Source: Polaromonas sp. (GTDB lineage Bacteria > Pseudomonadota > Gammaproteobacteria > Burkholderiales > Burkholderiaceae_C). From it: a stretch of DNA of 64,000 nt. The notes beneath the pieces were generated by a model. It made no database searches. It saw only the letters and a program-made list of their open reading frames with translations, and was not told where the DNA came from. Of this stretch, positions 8,045-19,005 are shown piece by piece; within the stretch, counting starts at the first letter, position 1; each line of letters begins with the position of its first letter. Location: NCBI GenBank assembly GCA_013297865.1, contig JAAFIP010000004.1, forward strand, positions 272,934 through 336,933. The letters are read 5' to 3'. The translations under genes were made by a program, and so were the position numbers.

Positions 8045-9880
8045 TTACAGTTTCACGCGCAGGCGCTTGAGCGTTTCCAGCAGGGTTTCGTTCTCGCTGT
8101 TGAGCAGCATGCCTTCTTTCCAGACGGCAATTGCCTTGTCGCGCTGGCCGCTGACCCAGTACACCTCGCCCAAGTGCGCTGCAATCTCCGCATCTGGCTT
8201 GGCCTGGTAGGCGGTTTGCAGTATCTTGATGGCTTCGGTTTTATTGCCCAGACGGAACTCTACCCAGCCCAGGCTGTCGGTGATGTAGGGGTCGCCAGGG
8301 GTGATTTCCAGCGCTTTCTGGATCAACTGCTTGGCCTCTGGCAGGCGGACATTGCGCTCTGCCAGGGAGTAGCCCAGGGCGTTATAGGCTTGCTGGTAGT
8401 CGGGTTTGGCGGCAATCAGCTGGCGCAGCAGACGCTCCATTTCGCCAAAGCGGTCAAGCTTTTCGGCCAGCATGGCCTGGTCATAGAGCAGTTCAACCTC
8501 TTGCGGGGCGCTGGCCACGACCTGGCCCATGACATCATAGGCAGCCTGGTACTGTTTGTTCTCGCGCAACAGCTGCACCTCGGACAGCAGCTTGGAGCGC
8601 TTGTCTGCATCGCTGCGCTCGGGCAGGCTGCGGATCAGCTTGCGCGCTTCATCAAGCTTGCCCTGTTTGGCGAGGATCGATGCGCGGCGGGTCTGGGCGC
8701 CGACCAGGGCCTGGGGGCTGTCGATCTTGGAAATCCAGTTCTCGGCCAGAGCAAAGTCTTTGCGCTTTTCGGCCACCTGGGACAGCGCCAGATAGGCCTG
8801 GGTGCGGCCGCGCTGGCGGTCTTGCGCGCGCTCAGACTCGGCGCCGTCGGCAACGGTTTGCTGTTGCACAAGATCAAGATAGCGTTTGAGGGAGGTCTCC
8901 GCAGATGCGAGCTGGTTGTCCTGCAATTGCAGGCTGCCTTGCACCAGCCAGGCTTCGGCAAAATCTGCTTTGTCGCGGGTGATCTGCGCGATTTGCTGGC
9001 CAGCCTCGGCATAGCGCTGCACGTCCAACAGGGCGCGGACATAACCCATGCGGACTTCGGGGCGGGCCTTGTCCGTCTCCAGGTAGCGTTTGACGATCGG
9101 CTCGGCCAGGGGCTGCTTGGGGTCCATGATCTCCAGCGCAAGCAGGGCCGGAAATTCGTTGCCAGGACTGGCAGTTTGCGCCTTGCGGGCTGCGTCCAGC
9201 GCACCCGTCACATCAGCCGCAGCCAGCCGCAGCCTGCCCACCGCGGTCCAGGCAGGGCTGGATACGCTGGCATCGGCATTGGGACCCAAATAGTCGCTCA
9301 GGGCCTGTTCGGCTGTGGTGGCGGCAAGTTTTTTGTCGCTGGCGCGGCCATAGGTTGTCAGGCTGCGACTGATCAAGGGGCCGCGTTGGGCTGCTGGGGA
9401 ATTGGTCAGCAGGGTGCGCAGAGGCTCAACGCTGTCGGGCAGGCGGTTGAGCGCCACGAGCACCTGGAACAGCCGCTCGTTGGCGAGCACCGATTTGGGT
9501 TGCGATTGTGTCCATGCGCGCGCGGCCTGCAGCGCAGCGTCGCCAGAGCGGGCCTGAATGGCAATATCGACAGCGCGCTCGAAAAGCTTGGCATCGTTGG
9601 TTTTGCGCGCTGCGTCCAGCACCAATGAGTAGCCTGTACCAGGCTCGCCCCCACGCGCATTGAGCTCGCCCAGCAGCAACTGGTAGAACAGATCGGCATC
9701 CATGCGCGACTGCTCGGCCGCAGGCTCGCTGGCAGCCGCTTGCGGCTTGGGTGCGGCTCTCTGGGCCACAGCCTGCCAACTCAAGCCCAGCAAGCCAGCG
9801 GCGAGGCTGAGATGGATGAAGGTCAGTTTGCCTGGCAGGCAAGCACGAGTGCGTGGCACAAAACAGCGGGTATCGTTCAT
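8045..9880 (-). CDS. Exported tetratricopeptide-repeat protein
   Basis: A 611-residue protein with an N-terminal signal peptide ([22 protein letters not shown], cleaved after about residue 40), followed by TPR-type helical pairs over most of its length. The clearest repeats are at the C-terminus: [20 protein letters not shown], then [20 protein letters not shown] and [20 protein letters not shown]. This class sits directly before lolB in betaproteobacteria and is thought to act in the periplasm in envelope assembly; that role is inferred from position only. The start is 20 bases from divergent mutM, so promoters must overlap the coding ends. Confidence 0.8.
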   Translation of the reverse strand: MNDTRCFVPRTRACLPGKLTFIHLSLAAGLLGLSWQAVAQRAAPKPQAAASEPAAEQSRMDADLFYQLLLGELNARGGEPGTGYSLVLDAARKTNDAKLFERAVDIAIQARSGDAALQAARAWTQSQPKSVLANERLFQVLVALNRLPDSVEPLRTLLTNSPAAQRGPLISRSLTTYGRASDKKLAATTAEQALSDYLGPNADASVSSPAWTAVGRLRLAAADVTGALDAARKAQTASPGNEFPALLALEIMDPKQPLAEPIVKRYLETDKARPEVRMGYVRALLDVQRYAEAGQQIAQITRDKADFAEAWLVQGSLQLQDNQLASAETSLKRYLDLVQQQTVADGAESERAQDRQRGRTQAYLALSQVAEKRKDFALAENWISKIDSPQALVGAQTRRASILAKQGKLDEARKLIRSLPERSDADKRSKLLSEVQLLRENKQYQAAYDVMGQVVASAPQEVELLYDQAMLAEKLDRFGEMERLLRQLIAAKPDYQQAYNALGYSLAERNVRLPEAKQLIQKALEITPGDPYITDSLGWVEFRLGNKTEAIKILQTAYQAKPDAEIAAHLGEVYWVSGQRDKAIAVWKEGMLLNSENETLLETLKRLRVKL

Positions 9881-9900
9881 TGAAGGATGATAATCGAAGC

Positions 9901-10734
9901 ATGCCAGAATTGCCCGAAGTTGAAGTTACCCGCCTGAGTTTTGCCAGCCGTATCCAGGGGGCGGCCATTCGCAGCGTGCAGATGGGCAAAGCCCTGCGTT
10001 GGCCCCTGGGTATTGACCCTGATGAGCTGCAGGGTCTTTCAGTGGCTGCAGTGCGTCGCCGGGGTAAATATTTGTTGATTGATCTCGCCGCCGAACAAGC
10101 CCGCTCGCGGGGCCTGTTGTTGGTGCATCTGGGCATGTCAGGCTCGCTCAACTTCGCCCACAGCCTGGCAGAGGCGGGCAAGCATGACCATTTCACCATG
10201 GTGACAACCCGAGGGACGCTGCGCTTGAACGACCCGCGCCGCTTTGGTGCGGTGGTCTATGCCAGCTCTGAGCACGATGCGCCAGCGCAGAAACTTCTGG
10301 GTTCGTTGGGGGTGGAGCCGCTGTCAGATGATTTTGATGCAGCGGCTTTCCATGCTGCGCTGCGCCAGCGTAAATCCGCCATCAAGCAGGTGCTGCTGGC
10401 CGGAGACATTGTGGTGGGTGTCGGCAACATCTATTGCTCTGAAGCATTATTTATGGCGGGTATTCGGCCCACAGTGAGGGCCTGCAACATCAGCGGGCCG
10501 CGTGCAGCACGTTTGCACCAGGCGATTCGCGCGGTATTGCAGGCAGCGGTCCAACAAGGCGGCAGCACGCTGCGCGACTTTTCCAGCGCGGAGGGCAAAA
10601 CAGGCTATTTCCAGCTGCAGGCGCAGGTGTATGGCCGCGCCGGGGAGCCTTGCCGTGCGTGCGCCTTGCCCATCACGCTGCTGCGGCAAGGTCAGCGCAG
10701 CACCTTTTACTGTGCGCATTGCCAGAAATACTGA
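9901..10734 (+). CDS. mutM: Formamidopyrimidine-DNA glycosylase (Fpg)
   Basis: A 277-residue bifunctional glycosylase/AP lyase removing 8-oxoguanine. The start is fixed at 9901 by the invariant PELPEVE N-terminus, whose Pro becomes the catalytic residue after Met removal; an upstream ATG at 9853 would destroy this. Other motifs: [34 protein letters not shown] (helix-two-turn-helix) and a C-terminal zinc finger CRAC-x16-CAHC. Divergent from the TPR gene and upstream of the dynamin-like GTPase and mutY, the other half of the oxidised-guanine system. Confidence 0.97.
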   Translation: MPELPEVEVTRLSFASRIQGAAIRSVQMGKALRWPLGIDPDELQGLSVAAVRRRGKYLLIDLAAEQARSRGLLLVHLGMSGSLNFAHSLAEAGKHDHFTMVTTRGTLRLNDPRRFGAVVYASSEHDAPAQKLLGSLGVEPLSDDFDAAAFHAALRQRKSAIKQVLLAGDIVVGVGNIYCSEALFMAGIRPTVRACNISGPRAARLHQAIRAVLQAAVQQGGSTLRDFSSAEGKTGYFQLQAQVYGRAGEPCRACALPITLLRQGQRSTFYCAHCQKY

Positions 10735-10814
10735 AAGCTGTCTGCCCAAACTGCCATGGTTTATCAACAAGTCAGGGTGTACTTACTATCTATGCAGTGT
10801 TATATTGAACAGCT

Positions 10815-12902
10815 ATGCAGACCCTTGTAGACAGCCCTGTGGCCCCTTCTTTTAACGAGCAGTTCGATTCGCACAGTGCGTGGCGGCGCGAGTTTGCCCT
10901 GCGCCTGAAACTTCTGTCTGACTGGATGCGTGACCATGAGCTGCTGGATGCCTCTGTAGAAGAGCGTCTGCAGCGCCTTGAAAGCCAGATGCGCTCTGAC
11001 AAGGTGATGGTGGCTTTTGTGGCCGAGTTCTCGCGCGGCAAGTCCGAGCTGATCAATGCCATTTTCTTCGCGGCCTATGGCCGCCGCATCATGCCCGCCA
11101 GCGCAGGCCGCACCACCATGTGCCCTACCGAGCTGGGCTGGGACGCCGATGTGCCGCCGTGCTTGCGCTTGCTGCCGATTGAAACTCGCCTGCAACCCCA
11201 GGCACTGATGGAGTGGCGCGCTGCACCAGAGAAATGGACGCGCGTGGACCTGGATGTCAACGATGCGGCGCAGCTGGCACAGGCTTTTGAAAAGGTAGCC
11301 GAGGTACGCAAAGTCACCAAGGATGAAGCGCGTGCCCTGGGCTTCTGGCATGACGAAACGCCCGATGACAACCCGATGGCCGATGCGCAGGGCATGATTG
11401 AAGTGCCCAAATGGCGGCATGCGCTGATCAATATCGCCCATCCCCTGCTCAAGCAAGGTCTGGTGATTCTGGACACGCCAGGACTCAACGCCATTGGCGC
11501 AGAACCTGAACTGACCGTCAGCCTGATTCCACAAGCCCATGCTGTGGTGTTTATCCTGGCGGCCGATACAGGTGTGACGAAATCGGATTTGTCGATTTGG
11601 CGCGAGCACCTGATATCCGAAAGCGCCGACCACTCTTCCAGGCTGGTGGTGCTCAACAAAATTGACACCATGTGGGATGCGCTGTCTACGCAACAGCAAA
11701 TTAACGACAACGTGGAACGCCAGCGCGCAACCACCGCAGAAATCCTGGCCTTGCCCAAAAGCCAGGTCATTCCGGTGTCGGCGCAAAAGGGCTTGGTTGC
11801 CAAAGTCACCGGTGATCAGGCGCTGCTGCAAGCCAGCCAGTTGCCCATTCTGGAGCAGGCTCTGAGCGACGGCATGATGGGCCAGCGCCAAGCCATTTTG
11901 CGCGGCGCCATGTCTTCAGGCATCATCGATTTGCGGGCTGAAACCACGCGCGTGATCAATATACGCCGCCGCGATCTGGCTGAGCAGATGGTGGAATTGC
12001 GCGGGTTGCGTGGCAAAAACGCAACAGTCATCCGGCATATGCGTTCGCGCATCGAAAGCGAGCAGGCGGAGTTTGATGCCAGTGGATCACGCATCCATGC
12101 GGTGCGCTCCATTCACCTGAAGCTGCTGAGGGAAGTGTTTTCCGCATTGGGTACTTCCACGCTGAAAGCAGAGCTGCGCCAGCTCAATGACGCCTTGCGC
12201 CAGCCAGGTATCAAGCTGGGCGTTCGAAAAGCCTATACAGACACGTTCAGCCGATTGCGCGAAATACTGTCCCATGCCAAAGGCTTGAACAGCGAAATCC
12301 AAACCATGTTGACCACCAGCTTCAGGCAGCTCAACGCCGAGTATGGTTTTTCGTTGCAGACGCCACGCGAACCCGAGCTGGCGCGCTACGAGCGTGACCT
12401 GGATGCCGTGGAGCGCAGCCATACCCAGTACCTGGGCATTGGCAATCTGCTGCGCCTGGCGCAGCCGGATTTTGCAGACCGCCTGGTACGTGCCCTGGCT
12501 ACCCGCCTGCGTGTGGTGTACGAATCAGCGCTGGGCGAGGTGGAGCTGTGGAACAAGTCAGCTGCCTCCCAGCTCGATGCACAGCTGCGGGAGCGCCGCA
12601 AGACATTTGCCCGCCGTATTGAGGCGATTGACCGCATCCAGGATGCCGCCAATACGCTGGATGAGCGTATCGGTGAAATCAACTACCAAGATCACCATCT
12701 GGATATCCTGGACAAGAAGCTGATGGAGCTGACGGCGCATCTGGTGGACATGCCCGAAACTTCTGCTGTTGCTGCGCTAAGCGTGGATGCTTCTGCCCAG
12801 GAGCAAGTAGTTGCGCCTTCTGCTGCGCCTGTGCAAACCACGCCGCCCGTGCAGGACAATCACACGCGTGGCGAAGCGCAAATCATGACGCGCGCTGCAT
12901 AG
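10815..12902 (+). CDS. Dynamin-like GTPase
   Basis: A 695-residue protein with an N-terminal dynamin-type G domain: P-loop EFSRGKSEL (about residues 75-83), switch region GRTTMCPTE, G3 DTPGLN (about 219-224) and G4 NKID. The rest is predicted largely helical with coiled-coil stretches (RRRDLAEQMVELRGLRGK, then LDKKLMELTAHL) and ends in a Pro/Ala-rich tail. Bacterial dynamins remodel or protect membranes; the specific role here is not known. It lies between mutM and mutY, 80 bases and 9 bases away respectively, so transcription with mutY is likely. Confidence 0.85.
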   Translation: MQTLVDSPVAPSFNEQFDSHSAWRREFALRLKLLSDWMRDHELLDASVEERLQRLESQMRSDKVMVAFVAEFSRGKSELINAIFFAAYGRRIMPASAGRTTMCPTELGWDADVPPCLRLLPIETRLQPQALMEWRAAPEKWTRVDLDVNDAAQLAQAFEKVAEVRKVTKDEARALGFWHDETPDDNPMADAQGMIEVPKWRHALINIAHPLLKQGLVILDTPGLNAIGAEPELTVSLIPQAHAVVFILAADTGVTKSDLSIWREHLISESADHSSRLVVLNKIDTMWDALSTQQQINDNVERQRATTAEILALPKSQVIPVSAQKGLVAKVTGDQALLQASQLPILEQALSDGMMGQRQAILRGAMSSGIIDLRAETTRVINIRRRDLAEQMVELRGLRGKNATVIRHMRSRIESEQAEFDASGSRIHAVRSIHLKLLREVFSALGTSTLKAELRQLNDALRQPGIKLGVRKAYTDTFSRLREILSHAKGLNSEIQTMLTTSFRQLNAEYGFSLQTPREPELARYERDLDAVERSHTQYLGIGNLLRLAQPDFADRLVRALATRLRVVYESALGEVELWNKSAASQLDAQLRERRKTFARRIEAIDRIQDAANTLDERIGEINYQDHHLDILDKKLMELTAHLVDMPETSAVAALSVDASAQEQVVAPSAAPVQTTPPVQDNHTRGEAQIMTRAA

Positions 12903-12911
12903 AGCAGCGAC

Positions 12912-14003
12912 GTGGCAAAACTTCTCCGCGCTGCGCGCGCAGTGAACAAACCTTTTCAACAAACTTTGCAAGCCGATGGCTCGGTAGCAAAGGCCATATT
13001 GCAATGGCATACCAGTCATGGAAGGCAGGGGTTGCCCTGGCAGAATACCAAAGACCCCTACAAGGTATGGCTCTCGGAGATCATGCTGCAGCAAACGCAG
13101 GTGGTCACGGTACTGGCCTATTACCCCCGGTTTCTGCAGCGCTTTCCTGATGTGGCGAGCCTGGCTGCAGCCCCACTGGACGATGTGCTGGCGCTGTGGA
13201 GTGGACTGGGCTACTACAGCCGGGCGCGCAATCTGCATCGCTGCGCCCAGGCTGTGATGCAGGCGCATGCAGGCGCTTTTCCTTCCAGTGCAGAGCAACT
13301 GCAGACTTTGCCAGGCATTGGCCGCTCAACAGCTGCAGCCATTGCCGCTTTTTGTTTTGCCGAGCGTGTGGCCATTCTGGATGCCAACGTCAAACGTGTG
13401 CTGACACGGCTGCTCGGTTATGGCAAGGACCTCGGTGTTGCTGTTAATGAGCGTGAGCTCTGGAGTCTGGCCACCGACCTGCTGCCCACCACGCAGCTGC
13501 ATGACAGCATGCCGCGCCACACGCAGGCCATGATGGACTTGGGCGCCACGCTGTGCACAGCGCGCAAGCCTGCGTGTGAGCGCTGCCCGCTGCACACTCG
13601 CTGCGCAGCCCGTGTGCAGGGCAAGGTGGATCAATACCCCGTGAAAAAGCGCAAAATCAAACGTAGCAGTGAATCCTGGTGGTTGCTGCGCATGCAGCGC
13701 GCGGATGGCAGCGTGTTCCTGCAGCAACGGCCTGTACCAGGAGTCTGGGCTGGGCTGTTCAGCCTGCCGATGTATGACAGCCGCGAAGCCTTGATGTCAA
13801 CGCTGACTGCGCAACAGCAGTCAGAGTGCATCGACCATCCTGCTTTCCTGCACGTACTGACGCACAAGGATATGCATTTGCATGTCGTGAGCCTGTCCTG
13901 GAAATCCCGCGCAACAGTGCAAGGCGAGGGGCAGTGGATTGCTGCGGCTGACCTGCCGCACACGGGTCTACCTGCACCCATTCGCAAACTGCTGAGCAGT
14001 TAG
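12912..14003 (+). CDS. mutY: A/G-specific adenine glycosylase
   Basis: A 363-residue glycosylase that removes adenine mispaired with 8-oxoguanine. The catalytic Glu lies in [13 protein letters not shown]. The helix-hairpin-helix is [15 protein letters not shown] with the following Asp in [11 protein letters not shown]. The iron-sulfur cluster loop is C-x6-C-x2-C-x5-C (bases 13556-13605). A C-terminal NUDIX-like 8-oxoG recognition domain starts near [19 protein letters not shown]. The start is GTG at 12912, 9 bases after the GTPase stop. Its stop overlaps the stop of convergent rapZ. Confidence 0.97.
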   Translation: MAKLLRAARAVNKPFQQTLQADGSVAKAILQWHTSHGRQGLPWQNTKDPYKVWLSEIMLQQTQVVTVLAYYPRFLQRFPDVASLAAAPLDDVLALWSGLGYYSRARNLHRCAQAVMQAHAGAFPSSAEQLQTLPGIGRSTAAAIAAFCFAERVAILDANVKRVLTRLLGYGKDLGVAVNERELWSLATDLLPTTQLHDSMPRHTQAMMDLGATLCTARKPACERCPLHTRCAARVQGKVDQYPVKKRKIKRSSESWWLLRMQRADGSVFLQQRPVPGVWAGLFSLPMYDSREALMSTLTAQQQSECIDHPAFLHVLTHKDMHLHVVSLSWKSRATVQGEGQWIAAADLPHTGLPAPIRKLLSS

Positions 14004-14893
14004 TTGGCGTTGGAGGCGAACAGTGTGCCATCGATTTCGCGATGGCGTTTGAGGGTGCTCCAGTTCTGCGCAAAGGTGCGTGCCAGCAACTCCACCAGGT
14101 ACACAGAGCGGTGCTGGCCGCCAGTGCAGCCGATGGCCACGGTCACATAGCTGCGATGGTCTTGGGTCATGGCGGGGAGCCAATGGTCCAGAAACTCCTG
14201 GATGTGTACAAACATTTTCTGTACTTCAGCGTTTTGCTGCAAAAATTCAGCCACAGGAGCGTCTTTGCCTGTGAGCGGGCGCAGCGCCGGCTCGTAATGG
14301 GGATTGGGCAGCATGCGCACATCAAACACAAAATCGGCATCCACAGGAATACCACGCTTGAAGCCGAAAGACTCAAATACTAGAGTTAACTGCTTGGCAG
14401 GGGCTGACAGCAGGGCTTTGACATAGCTTTGCAGCTGCGTTGAACGGATCAGGCTGGTGTCAATGACGTGGGACTGATCGCGCAGATCAGCCAGCAAATC
14501 ACGCTCCATCTCAATAGCGTCAATCAGTGCACGTTTCTGGTCTACACCGTCGTTATTGGACAGGGGGTGTTTGCGCCGGGTTTCTGAAAATCGGTGCACC
14601 AGGGTGTCGGTGCTGGAATCAAGAAAAATGCTCTTGATGGCAATACCCTGCGCGCGCAGGGCCTTGAACTGGCCTGGCAGCAGCGGCAATGAGGCTGCAC
14701 TGCGCACATCCATGGCAATGCCGATTTTGTGGACCTGGTGAATTTTCTCCACCTCGATAAACGCGCCCAGCAGTTCGGGCGGCAGGTTGTCCACGCAATA
14801 GTAGTGGGCGTCTTCCAGCGCATGCAAGGCTACCGACTTGCCAGAGCCCGACATGCCGGTAATCAGAACCACTTCAATGGGACTGCTGCTCAT
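14000..14893 (-). CDS. rapZ: RNase adapter / nucleotide-binding protein RapZ
   Basis: A 297-residue P-loop protein (YvcJ/RapZ family). In E. coli it guides RNase E to the GlmZ small RNA and so controls amino-sugar synthesis. Walker A is [13 protein letters not shown] at the N-terminus. [22 protein letters not shown] is the Walker-B-like segment, and the C-terminal domain contains [17 protein letters not shown]. Its start overlaps the recN stop by 4 bases (ATGA), indicating translational coupling, and its stop overlaps the mutY stop. Confidence 0.95.
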   Translation of the reverse strand: MSSSPIEVVLITGMSGSGKSVALHALEDAHYYCVDNLPPELLGAFIEVEKIHQVHKIGIAMDVRSAASLPLLPGQFKALRAQGIAIKSIFLDSSTDTLVHRFSETRRKHPLSNNDGVDQKRALIDAIEMERDLLADLRDQSHVIDTSLIRSTQLQSYVKALLSAPAKQLTLVFESFGFKRGIPVDADFVFDVRMLPNPHYEPALRPLTGKDAPVAEFLQQNAEVQKMFVHIQEFLDHWLPAMTQDHRSYVTVAIGCTGGQHRSVYLVELLARTFAQNWSTLKRHREIDGTLFASNAN

Positions 14894-16536
14894 TGTCCTA
14901 GCATCTCCTTGGCATGGGCCATAGTGGTGCTGGAGAGTTTTTCTCCGCCCAGCATGCGGGCAATCTCGCCCACGCGCTGCTCGCCATGGATGGGTTGCAC
15001 ATCGCTCACGGTGAGCTTGGCCCGCAGCTGTTTAGACACCAGCAAATGCTGGTCAGCGCAGGCAGCCACCTGGGGTAGATGGGTTACAGCCATGACCTGG
15101 CGATCCTTGCCAAGCTGCTTCATCAGGCGGCCTACGGTTTCGGCCACCGCGCCTCCCACACCCGAGTCCACTTCGTCGAAGATCAATGTCTGGGCTTTGC
15201 CTAGCTGGCTGGTGGTGACCGCAATAGCCAAAGCTATGCGAGACAGTTCACCGCCAGAGGCTACTTTGCCAACGGGGCGGGGGGTGCTGCCAGCATGGCC
15301 CGCAACCAGAAACTCGATATTCTCTGCGCCATAGCTGGTGGGCTCATCCAGCGAAGCCAAGGCGACTTCAAATTTACCACCTTGCATGCCCAAGCCCTGC
15401 ATGGCTTGGGTGATTGCGATGCCCAGCGCGGGTGCGGCCTTGCGCCGTGCCTGACTCAGCGCCTTGCAGGCCGACATCAGGCTGGCGTGGGCAGCGCGCT
15501 CTGCAGCTTCCAGGCTGGCAATATCGGATGCAGCTTCCAGCTGCACGAGTTCGGTTTTCCAGCCCGCCCACAACTCGGGCAGCTCGACAGGGGTGCGCTT
15601 ATAGCGGCGCGCCAGGGAAATCCATTGCGTCATGCGCTCATCCAGCTGAGCCAGGCGCTGCGGATCAGGCTCCGTCTTGCGGGTGTAGGCGTGCAGGCTG
15701 TGCACCACATCTTCCACCTGCGCCAGACTCTGCGACAGAACTTCGGCCAGTTCCTTGAATTCCTGCGCATGCAGCTGCTGGCTCTGCAGCAATTGATGGG
15801 CTTGGGCCAATCGGATAGTGACCCCGGAGTCCTCGCCTTCGAGCGCTTCAATGCTTTGGTAAGCAGCATCCAGCAAGCCCTGGGCGTTGGCCAGGGTGCC
15901 GTGCTCTGTGTTCAGGCTGGTCCACTCATTGGGTTGCGGGGCCAGCTTGCCCAGCTCGGCGATTTGCCAGGCCAGGCGCTCGCGCTCGGTCTCCAGGCTG
16001 TGTTGCGCCGCGCGTGCGTCCTGCAGGGTTTTGAGCTGGGTTTTCCAAGCCTGGTATTTATCAGCCACATCCTTGCTTGTGATTTTGCCGAAGGCATCAA
16101 GCAGCAGGCGCACTTCGTCAGGGCGTGTCAGGGCGGCCCAGGCGTGCTGGCCGTGGATATCCACCAGATGGTCCGCCACTTCGCGCAGCTGCGCTGCCGT
16201 GGCTGCACTGCCGTTGATCCAGGCACGGCTTTTACCTTGGGCATCAATGGTGCGGCGGATCAACAGGGCGTCGCCATCATGGCTGAATCCTGCCTCAGCA
16301 AGCCACTGGGCAAGCCAGGCGGGTGCGTCAAACTCGGCACTGATTTCAGCACGTGCCGCACCCTCGCGCACCACGCCCGCATCGGCGCGCGCACCCAGGG
16401 CCAATTGCAGCGCGTCGATCAAAATCGATTTGCCAGCCCCTGTCTCACCGGTGAGCACAGTAAAGCCTGGGAGCAAGTCCAGTTCCAGTTCATGCACGAT
16501 CACAAAATCGCGCAGATTCATTCGCCGAAGAGCCAC
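14890..16536 (-). CDS. recN: DNA repair protein RecN
   Basis: A 548-residue SMC-like ATPase for double-strand break repair. Walker A is [15 protein letters not shown] at about residues 30-44, a coiled-coil middle spans about 150-350, the ABC signature is [14 protein letters not shown] and Walker B is [16 protein letters not shown] at 16536 is preferred over ATG 16521. The strong AAGGAGGT site formed by the last codons of nadK is 7 bases upstream, and the resulting N-terminus lines up with family members. The GTG follows directly after the nadK stop codon. Confidence 0.96.
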   Translation of the reverse strand: MALRRMNLRDFVIVHELELDLLPGFTVLTGETGAGKSILIDALQLALGARADAGVVREGAARAEISAEFDAPAWLAQWLAEAGFSHDGDALLIRRTIDAQGKSRAWINGSAATAAQLREVADHLVDIHGQHAWAALTRPDEVRLLLDAFGKITSKDVADKYQAWKTQLKTLQDARAAQHSLETERERLAWQIAELGKLAPQPNEWTSLNTEHGTLANAQGLLDAAYQSIEALEGEDSGVTIRLAQAHQLLQSQQLHAQEFKELAEVLSQSLAQVEDVVHSLHAYTRKTEPDPQRLAQLDERMTQWISLARRYKRTPVELPELWAGWKTELVQLEAASDIASLEAAERAAHASLMSACKALSQARRKAAPALGIAITQAMQGLGMQGGKFEVALASLDEPTSYGAENIEFLVAGHAGSTPRPVGKVASGGELSRIALAIAVTTSQLGKAQTLIFDEVDSGVGGAVAETVGRLMKQLGKDRQVMAVTHLPQVAACADQHLLVSKQLRAKLTVSDVQPIHGEQRVGEIARMLGGEKLSSTTMAHAKEMLGQ

Positions 16537-17433
16537 TTAGGCACCTCCTTCATTCCAATGCAGTTTTTTACGCAGGGTATCAAAATAGCTCCAGCCCATA
16601 GGATGCAGAAAGCGGACGTTGTACTCAGACCGGCGCACCAGAATGCGGTCACCGTGCAGCAGGGAAGCCAGCGACTGCATGTCAAAGTTGGCGCTGGCGT
16701 CGCGGCCCGCGACGATCTCAATGGCTATCTGCGCCTCGCCGGACAATACCAGGGGCCGATTGGACAGATTGTGCGGCGCAATCGGCACCATCACCCAGCC
16801 CGCAATGGAGGGGTGCAAAATCGGCCCTCCTGCGGACATGGAATAGGCTGTCGAGCCCGTGGGCGAAGAAATAATCAAGCCGTCTGCGCGCTGGTTGGCC
16901 ACAAAACGCCCGTCCACTTCCACCCGCAATTCGACCATGCCTGCAGTCGCTCCTCGGTTAACCACCACGTCATTCATCGCCAGCGCATCAAACACACAGC
17001 GCCCATCGCGCATCACCTGCCCGTGCATCAGGCTGCGGCTGTCCTGCGTAAATTCGCCTTGCAGCATGGGAGCCAGTATGCTCTTGTAGTCGTCTAGGGC
17101 AATGTCAGTGATAAAGCCCAGACGCCCTTGGTTGATGCCAATCAGGGGTACGCCAAAGCGTGCCATCTGCCGGCCGATGCCCAGCATCGTGCCGTCTCCA
17201 CCTACCACCAGGCACAGGTCACAATGCGCGCCAATGCCATTCACATCCAGGCTGGGGTAATGGGTAATGCCCGTATTGGCAGCGGTTTCTTTTTCCAGCG
17301 AGACATCCAGCCCGGCTTTTTCCAGAAAGCGGGCGATGTCCAGCAGAATATCGCGCGCACCTGTGCCTGAACTGGCCAGGTACTTGCCGATCAGGGCAAC
17401 ATGGCGAAATTGCGTGGCCAAAGACTGTGACAT
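16537..17433 (-). CDS. nadK: NAD kinase
   Basis: A 298-residue NAD(+) kinase making NADP(+). The signature [11 protein letters not shown] carries the catalytic Asp; later motifs are [10 protein letters not shown], an [10 protein letters not shown] region and [22 protein letters not shown] 17433 is chosen; a TTG six bases upstream is unlikely. Head of the nadK-recN-rapZ unit and divergent from hrcA (51 bases between starts), a conserved arrangement in this group. Confidence 0.95.
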   Translation of the reverse strand: MSQSLATQFRHVALIGKYLASSGTGARDILLDIARFLEKAGLDVSLEKETAANTGITHYPSLDVNGIGAHCDLCLVVGGDGTMLGIGRQMARFGVPLIGINQGRLGFITDIALDDYKSILAPMLQGEFTQDSRSLMHGQVMRDGRCVFDALAMNDVVVNRGATAGMVELRVEVDGRFVANQRADGLIISSPTGSTAYSMSAGGPILHPSIAGWVMVPIAPHNLSNRPLVLSGEAQIAIEIVAGRDASANFDMQSLASLLHGDRILVRRSEYNVRFLHPMGWSYFDTLRKKLHWNEGGA

Positions 17434-17484
17434 TCGCAAATTACATCATTAAAATGGCCTTAAATATGCAGTACCCAAAATTTC

Positions 17485-18489
17485 ATGCTCGATGACCGCG
17501 CCAAGCTGTTGTTAAAAGCGCTGGTGGAGCGCTACATTGCCGATGGACAGCCCATTGGCTCGCGCACGCTCTCGCGCGCCTCGGGGCTGGAGCTGTCGCC
17601 CGCCACCATCCGCAATGTCATGAGCGACCTGGAGGAACTGGGCCTGATCGCCTCGCCCCATACCTCGGCAGGGCGCATACCTACAGCGCGTGGCTACCGG
17701 CTGTTTGTCGACACCATGCTGACGGTCAACCGACAAGACATTGTGCAGCCGACTTTGGCTGCGGAGCAGCCGCAGAAGGTCATCACCAATGCTGCCCAGC
17801 TCCTGTCAAACCTGTCGCAGTTTGTCGGTGTGGTCATGGCGCCACGGCGCAGCTCGGTGTTCAGGCATATCGAGTTCATGCGGCTGTCGGAAAAGCGCAT
17901 TTTGGTGATCATCGTGGCGCCAGATGGCGATGTGCAAAATCGGGTGATCTTCACCGAGAGTGACTACACCCAAAGCCAGCTGGTGGAGGCATCCAATTTC
18001 ATCACCACGCATTACGCCGGCATGGCGATTGAGCAGGTGCGCGAGAAGCTGAAAACCGAAATTGAACAATTGCGCAGCGAGATTGCCGTATTGATGCAGG
18101 CGGCTGTGCAGGTCAGCAGCGAGTCTCTGGCGCAGGGCGATGCAGAGGTGGTGATCTCAGGGGAGCGCAATTTGCTGTCTGTCAGCGACTTTTCGACCGA
18201 TATGGGGCAATTGCGGCGCGCTTTTGAGCTGTTTGAGCAAAAAGCCCAGCTTATGCGCCTGCTGGATGTGTCCAGCCAGGCGGAGGGAGTGCGCATTTTT
18301 ATTGGCGGTGAAAGCCATATCGTGCCGTTCGAAGAGCTGTCGGTGGTTAGCGCCCCTTATGAGGTAGATGGGCAGATAGTAGGCACTCTGGGTGTGATCG
18401 GCCCCACACGCATGGCCTATGACCGCATGATCCAGATTGTGGACATTACGTCCAAACTGGTGAGTAATGCCCTGAGCCACCATAAATAA
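17485..18489 (+). CDS. hrcA: Heat-inducible transcription repressor HrcA
   Basis: A 334-residue repressor that binds CIRCE operators of groE/dnaK. The N-terminal winged helix is [19 protein letters not shown], then PIGSRTLSR, then [18 protein letters not shown]. The GAF-like dimerisation part includes [14 protein letters not shown] and the C-terminus [18 protein letters not shown] did not find a CIRCE inverted repeat near the gene, so there is no sign of autoregulation here. tRNA-Arg follows 21 bases downstream. Confidence 0.96.
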   Translation: MLDDRAKLLLKALVERYIADGQPIGSRTLSRASGLELSPATIRNVMSDLEELGLIASPHTSAGRIPTARGYRLFVDTMLTVNRQDIVQPTLAAEQPQKVITNAAQLLSNLSQFVGVVMAPRRSSVFRHIEFMRLSEKRILVIIVAPDGDVQNRVIFTESDYTQSQLVEASNFITTHYAGMAIEQVREKLKTEIEQLRSEIAVLMQAAVQVSSESLAQGDAEVVISGERNLLSVSDFSTDMGQLRRAFELFEQKAQLMRLLDVSSQAEGVRIFIGGESHIVPFEELSVVSAPYEVDGQIVGTLGVIGPTRMAYDRMIQIVDITSKLVSNALSHHK

Positions 18490-18494
18490 GCTGC

Positions 18495-18500
18495 TATAAT
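18495..18500 (+). promoter_or_regulatory. -10 box of tRNA-Arg promoter
   Basis: A consensus TATAAT starts 16 bases upstream of the first tRNA base. It falls just after the hrcA stop. No clear -35 is seen, as that stretch is coding. Confidence 0.55.
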
Positions 18501-18510
18501 TTGAGGCTTC

Positions 18511-18587
18511 GCGGCTGTAGCTCAGTTGGATAGAGTACTTGGCTACGAACCAAGGGGTCGTGGGTTCAATTCCTGCCAGCCGCACCA
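18511..18587 (+). tRNA. tRNA-Arg (anticodon ACG)
   Basis: A 77-base cloverleaf with encoded CCA. Acceptor GCGGCTG pairs with CAGCCGC, the D arm is CTCAGTTGGATAGAG, anticodon loop CTACGAA gives ACG, and the T arm holds GGTTCAATTCC. The T6SS locus begins about 420 bases downstream. tRNA genes are common integration sites, but I found no repeated tRNA 3' end further along. Confidence 0.96.
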
Positions 18588-18595
18588 AAACAGAC

Positions 18596-18630
18596 AAGGA
18601 CTTACGCCAGCAATGGTGTAAGTCCTTTTT
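18596..18630 (+). terminator. Rho-independent terminator after tRNA-Arg
   Basis: AAGGACTTAC (596-605) pairs perfectly with GTAAGTCCTT (618-627), with a 12-base loop and a run of T. It begins 9 bases past the tRNA CCA. Confidence 0.9.
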
Positions 18631-19005
18631 CTTTGCCCAGTCCTGTTTGGCCGCCTTCTGAGCGGCCCGCAATGGTGCTTTGCAGCATCCTTGCTGCTTC
18701 CCCCAGGCAGCGGCCAATGCCCTCAAAGCGCCTTGCCCCATTTTCCATATCAAATATGCTGCCAGACCAATGGAATGTCGCGGGAGCAGCTATTAAAAAT
18801 ATAGCGTTTGGTAAGGTTTTCGAGTAGTTATTAAGTGTTGGGGCGCTGGTTAAACGGTGTAAAACAGCCCATAGGTGTATAAAACCTTGTTGGGGAGTTC
18901 AAAAAACTCCTGGTTCAAACGTCTTCTGCATACGGATGATGGCATTCGTGATAGCCCATGCGTGGTTGTTGCGAAGTGTGTACCTTATCGAACAATGGAA
19001 AACCC
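18631..19005. other. Intergenic region upstream of tssK
   Basis: About 375 bases with no supportable gene. It contains repeat copy d (18759-18806) and the presumed tssK promoter region, which is AT-richer after 18800. I looked for a TssJ-like lipoprotein in this gap and saw none. No confident sigma-70 or sigma-54 promoter was recognised. Confidence 0.6.
18759..18806 (-). repeat. Dispersed palindromic repeat, copy d
   Basis: CTGCCAGACCAATGGAATGT followed by CGCGGGAGCA and the hairpin GCTAT-N7-ATAGC. It has two substitutions relative to the core of copies e and g. Located between tRNA-Arg and tssK. Confidence 0.8.

Noticed and set aside
8174..9628. 484-residue open frame opposite the TPR gene
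   Set aside because: Antisense shadow; the minus-strand frame has a signal peptide and TPR repeats.
15295..17097. 600-residue open frame on plus strand opposite recN/nadK
   Set aside because: Shadow of two certain genes. Its composition (Gln/Gly/His/Leu-rich) is the usual antisense pattern of high-GC codons and no motif is recognisable.
17434..17484. CIRCE operator in front of hrcA
   Set aside because: No TTAGCACTC/GAGTGCTAA inverted repeat is present in the short nadK-hrcA gap.
18511..19005. tRNA-Arg as integration site of a T6SS island
   Set aside because: The locus does start soon after the tRNA, but no repeated tRNA 3' end, integrase or other mobility gene was found at either side.
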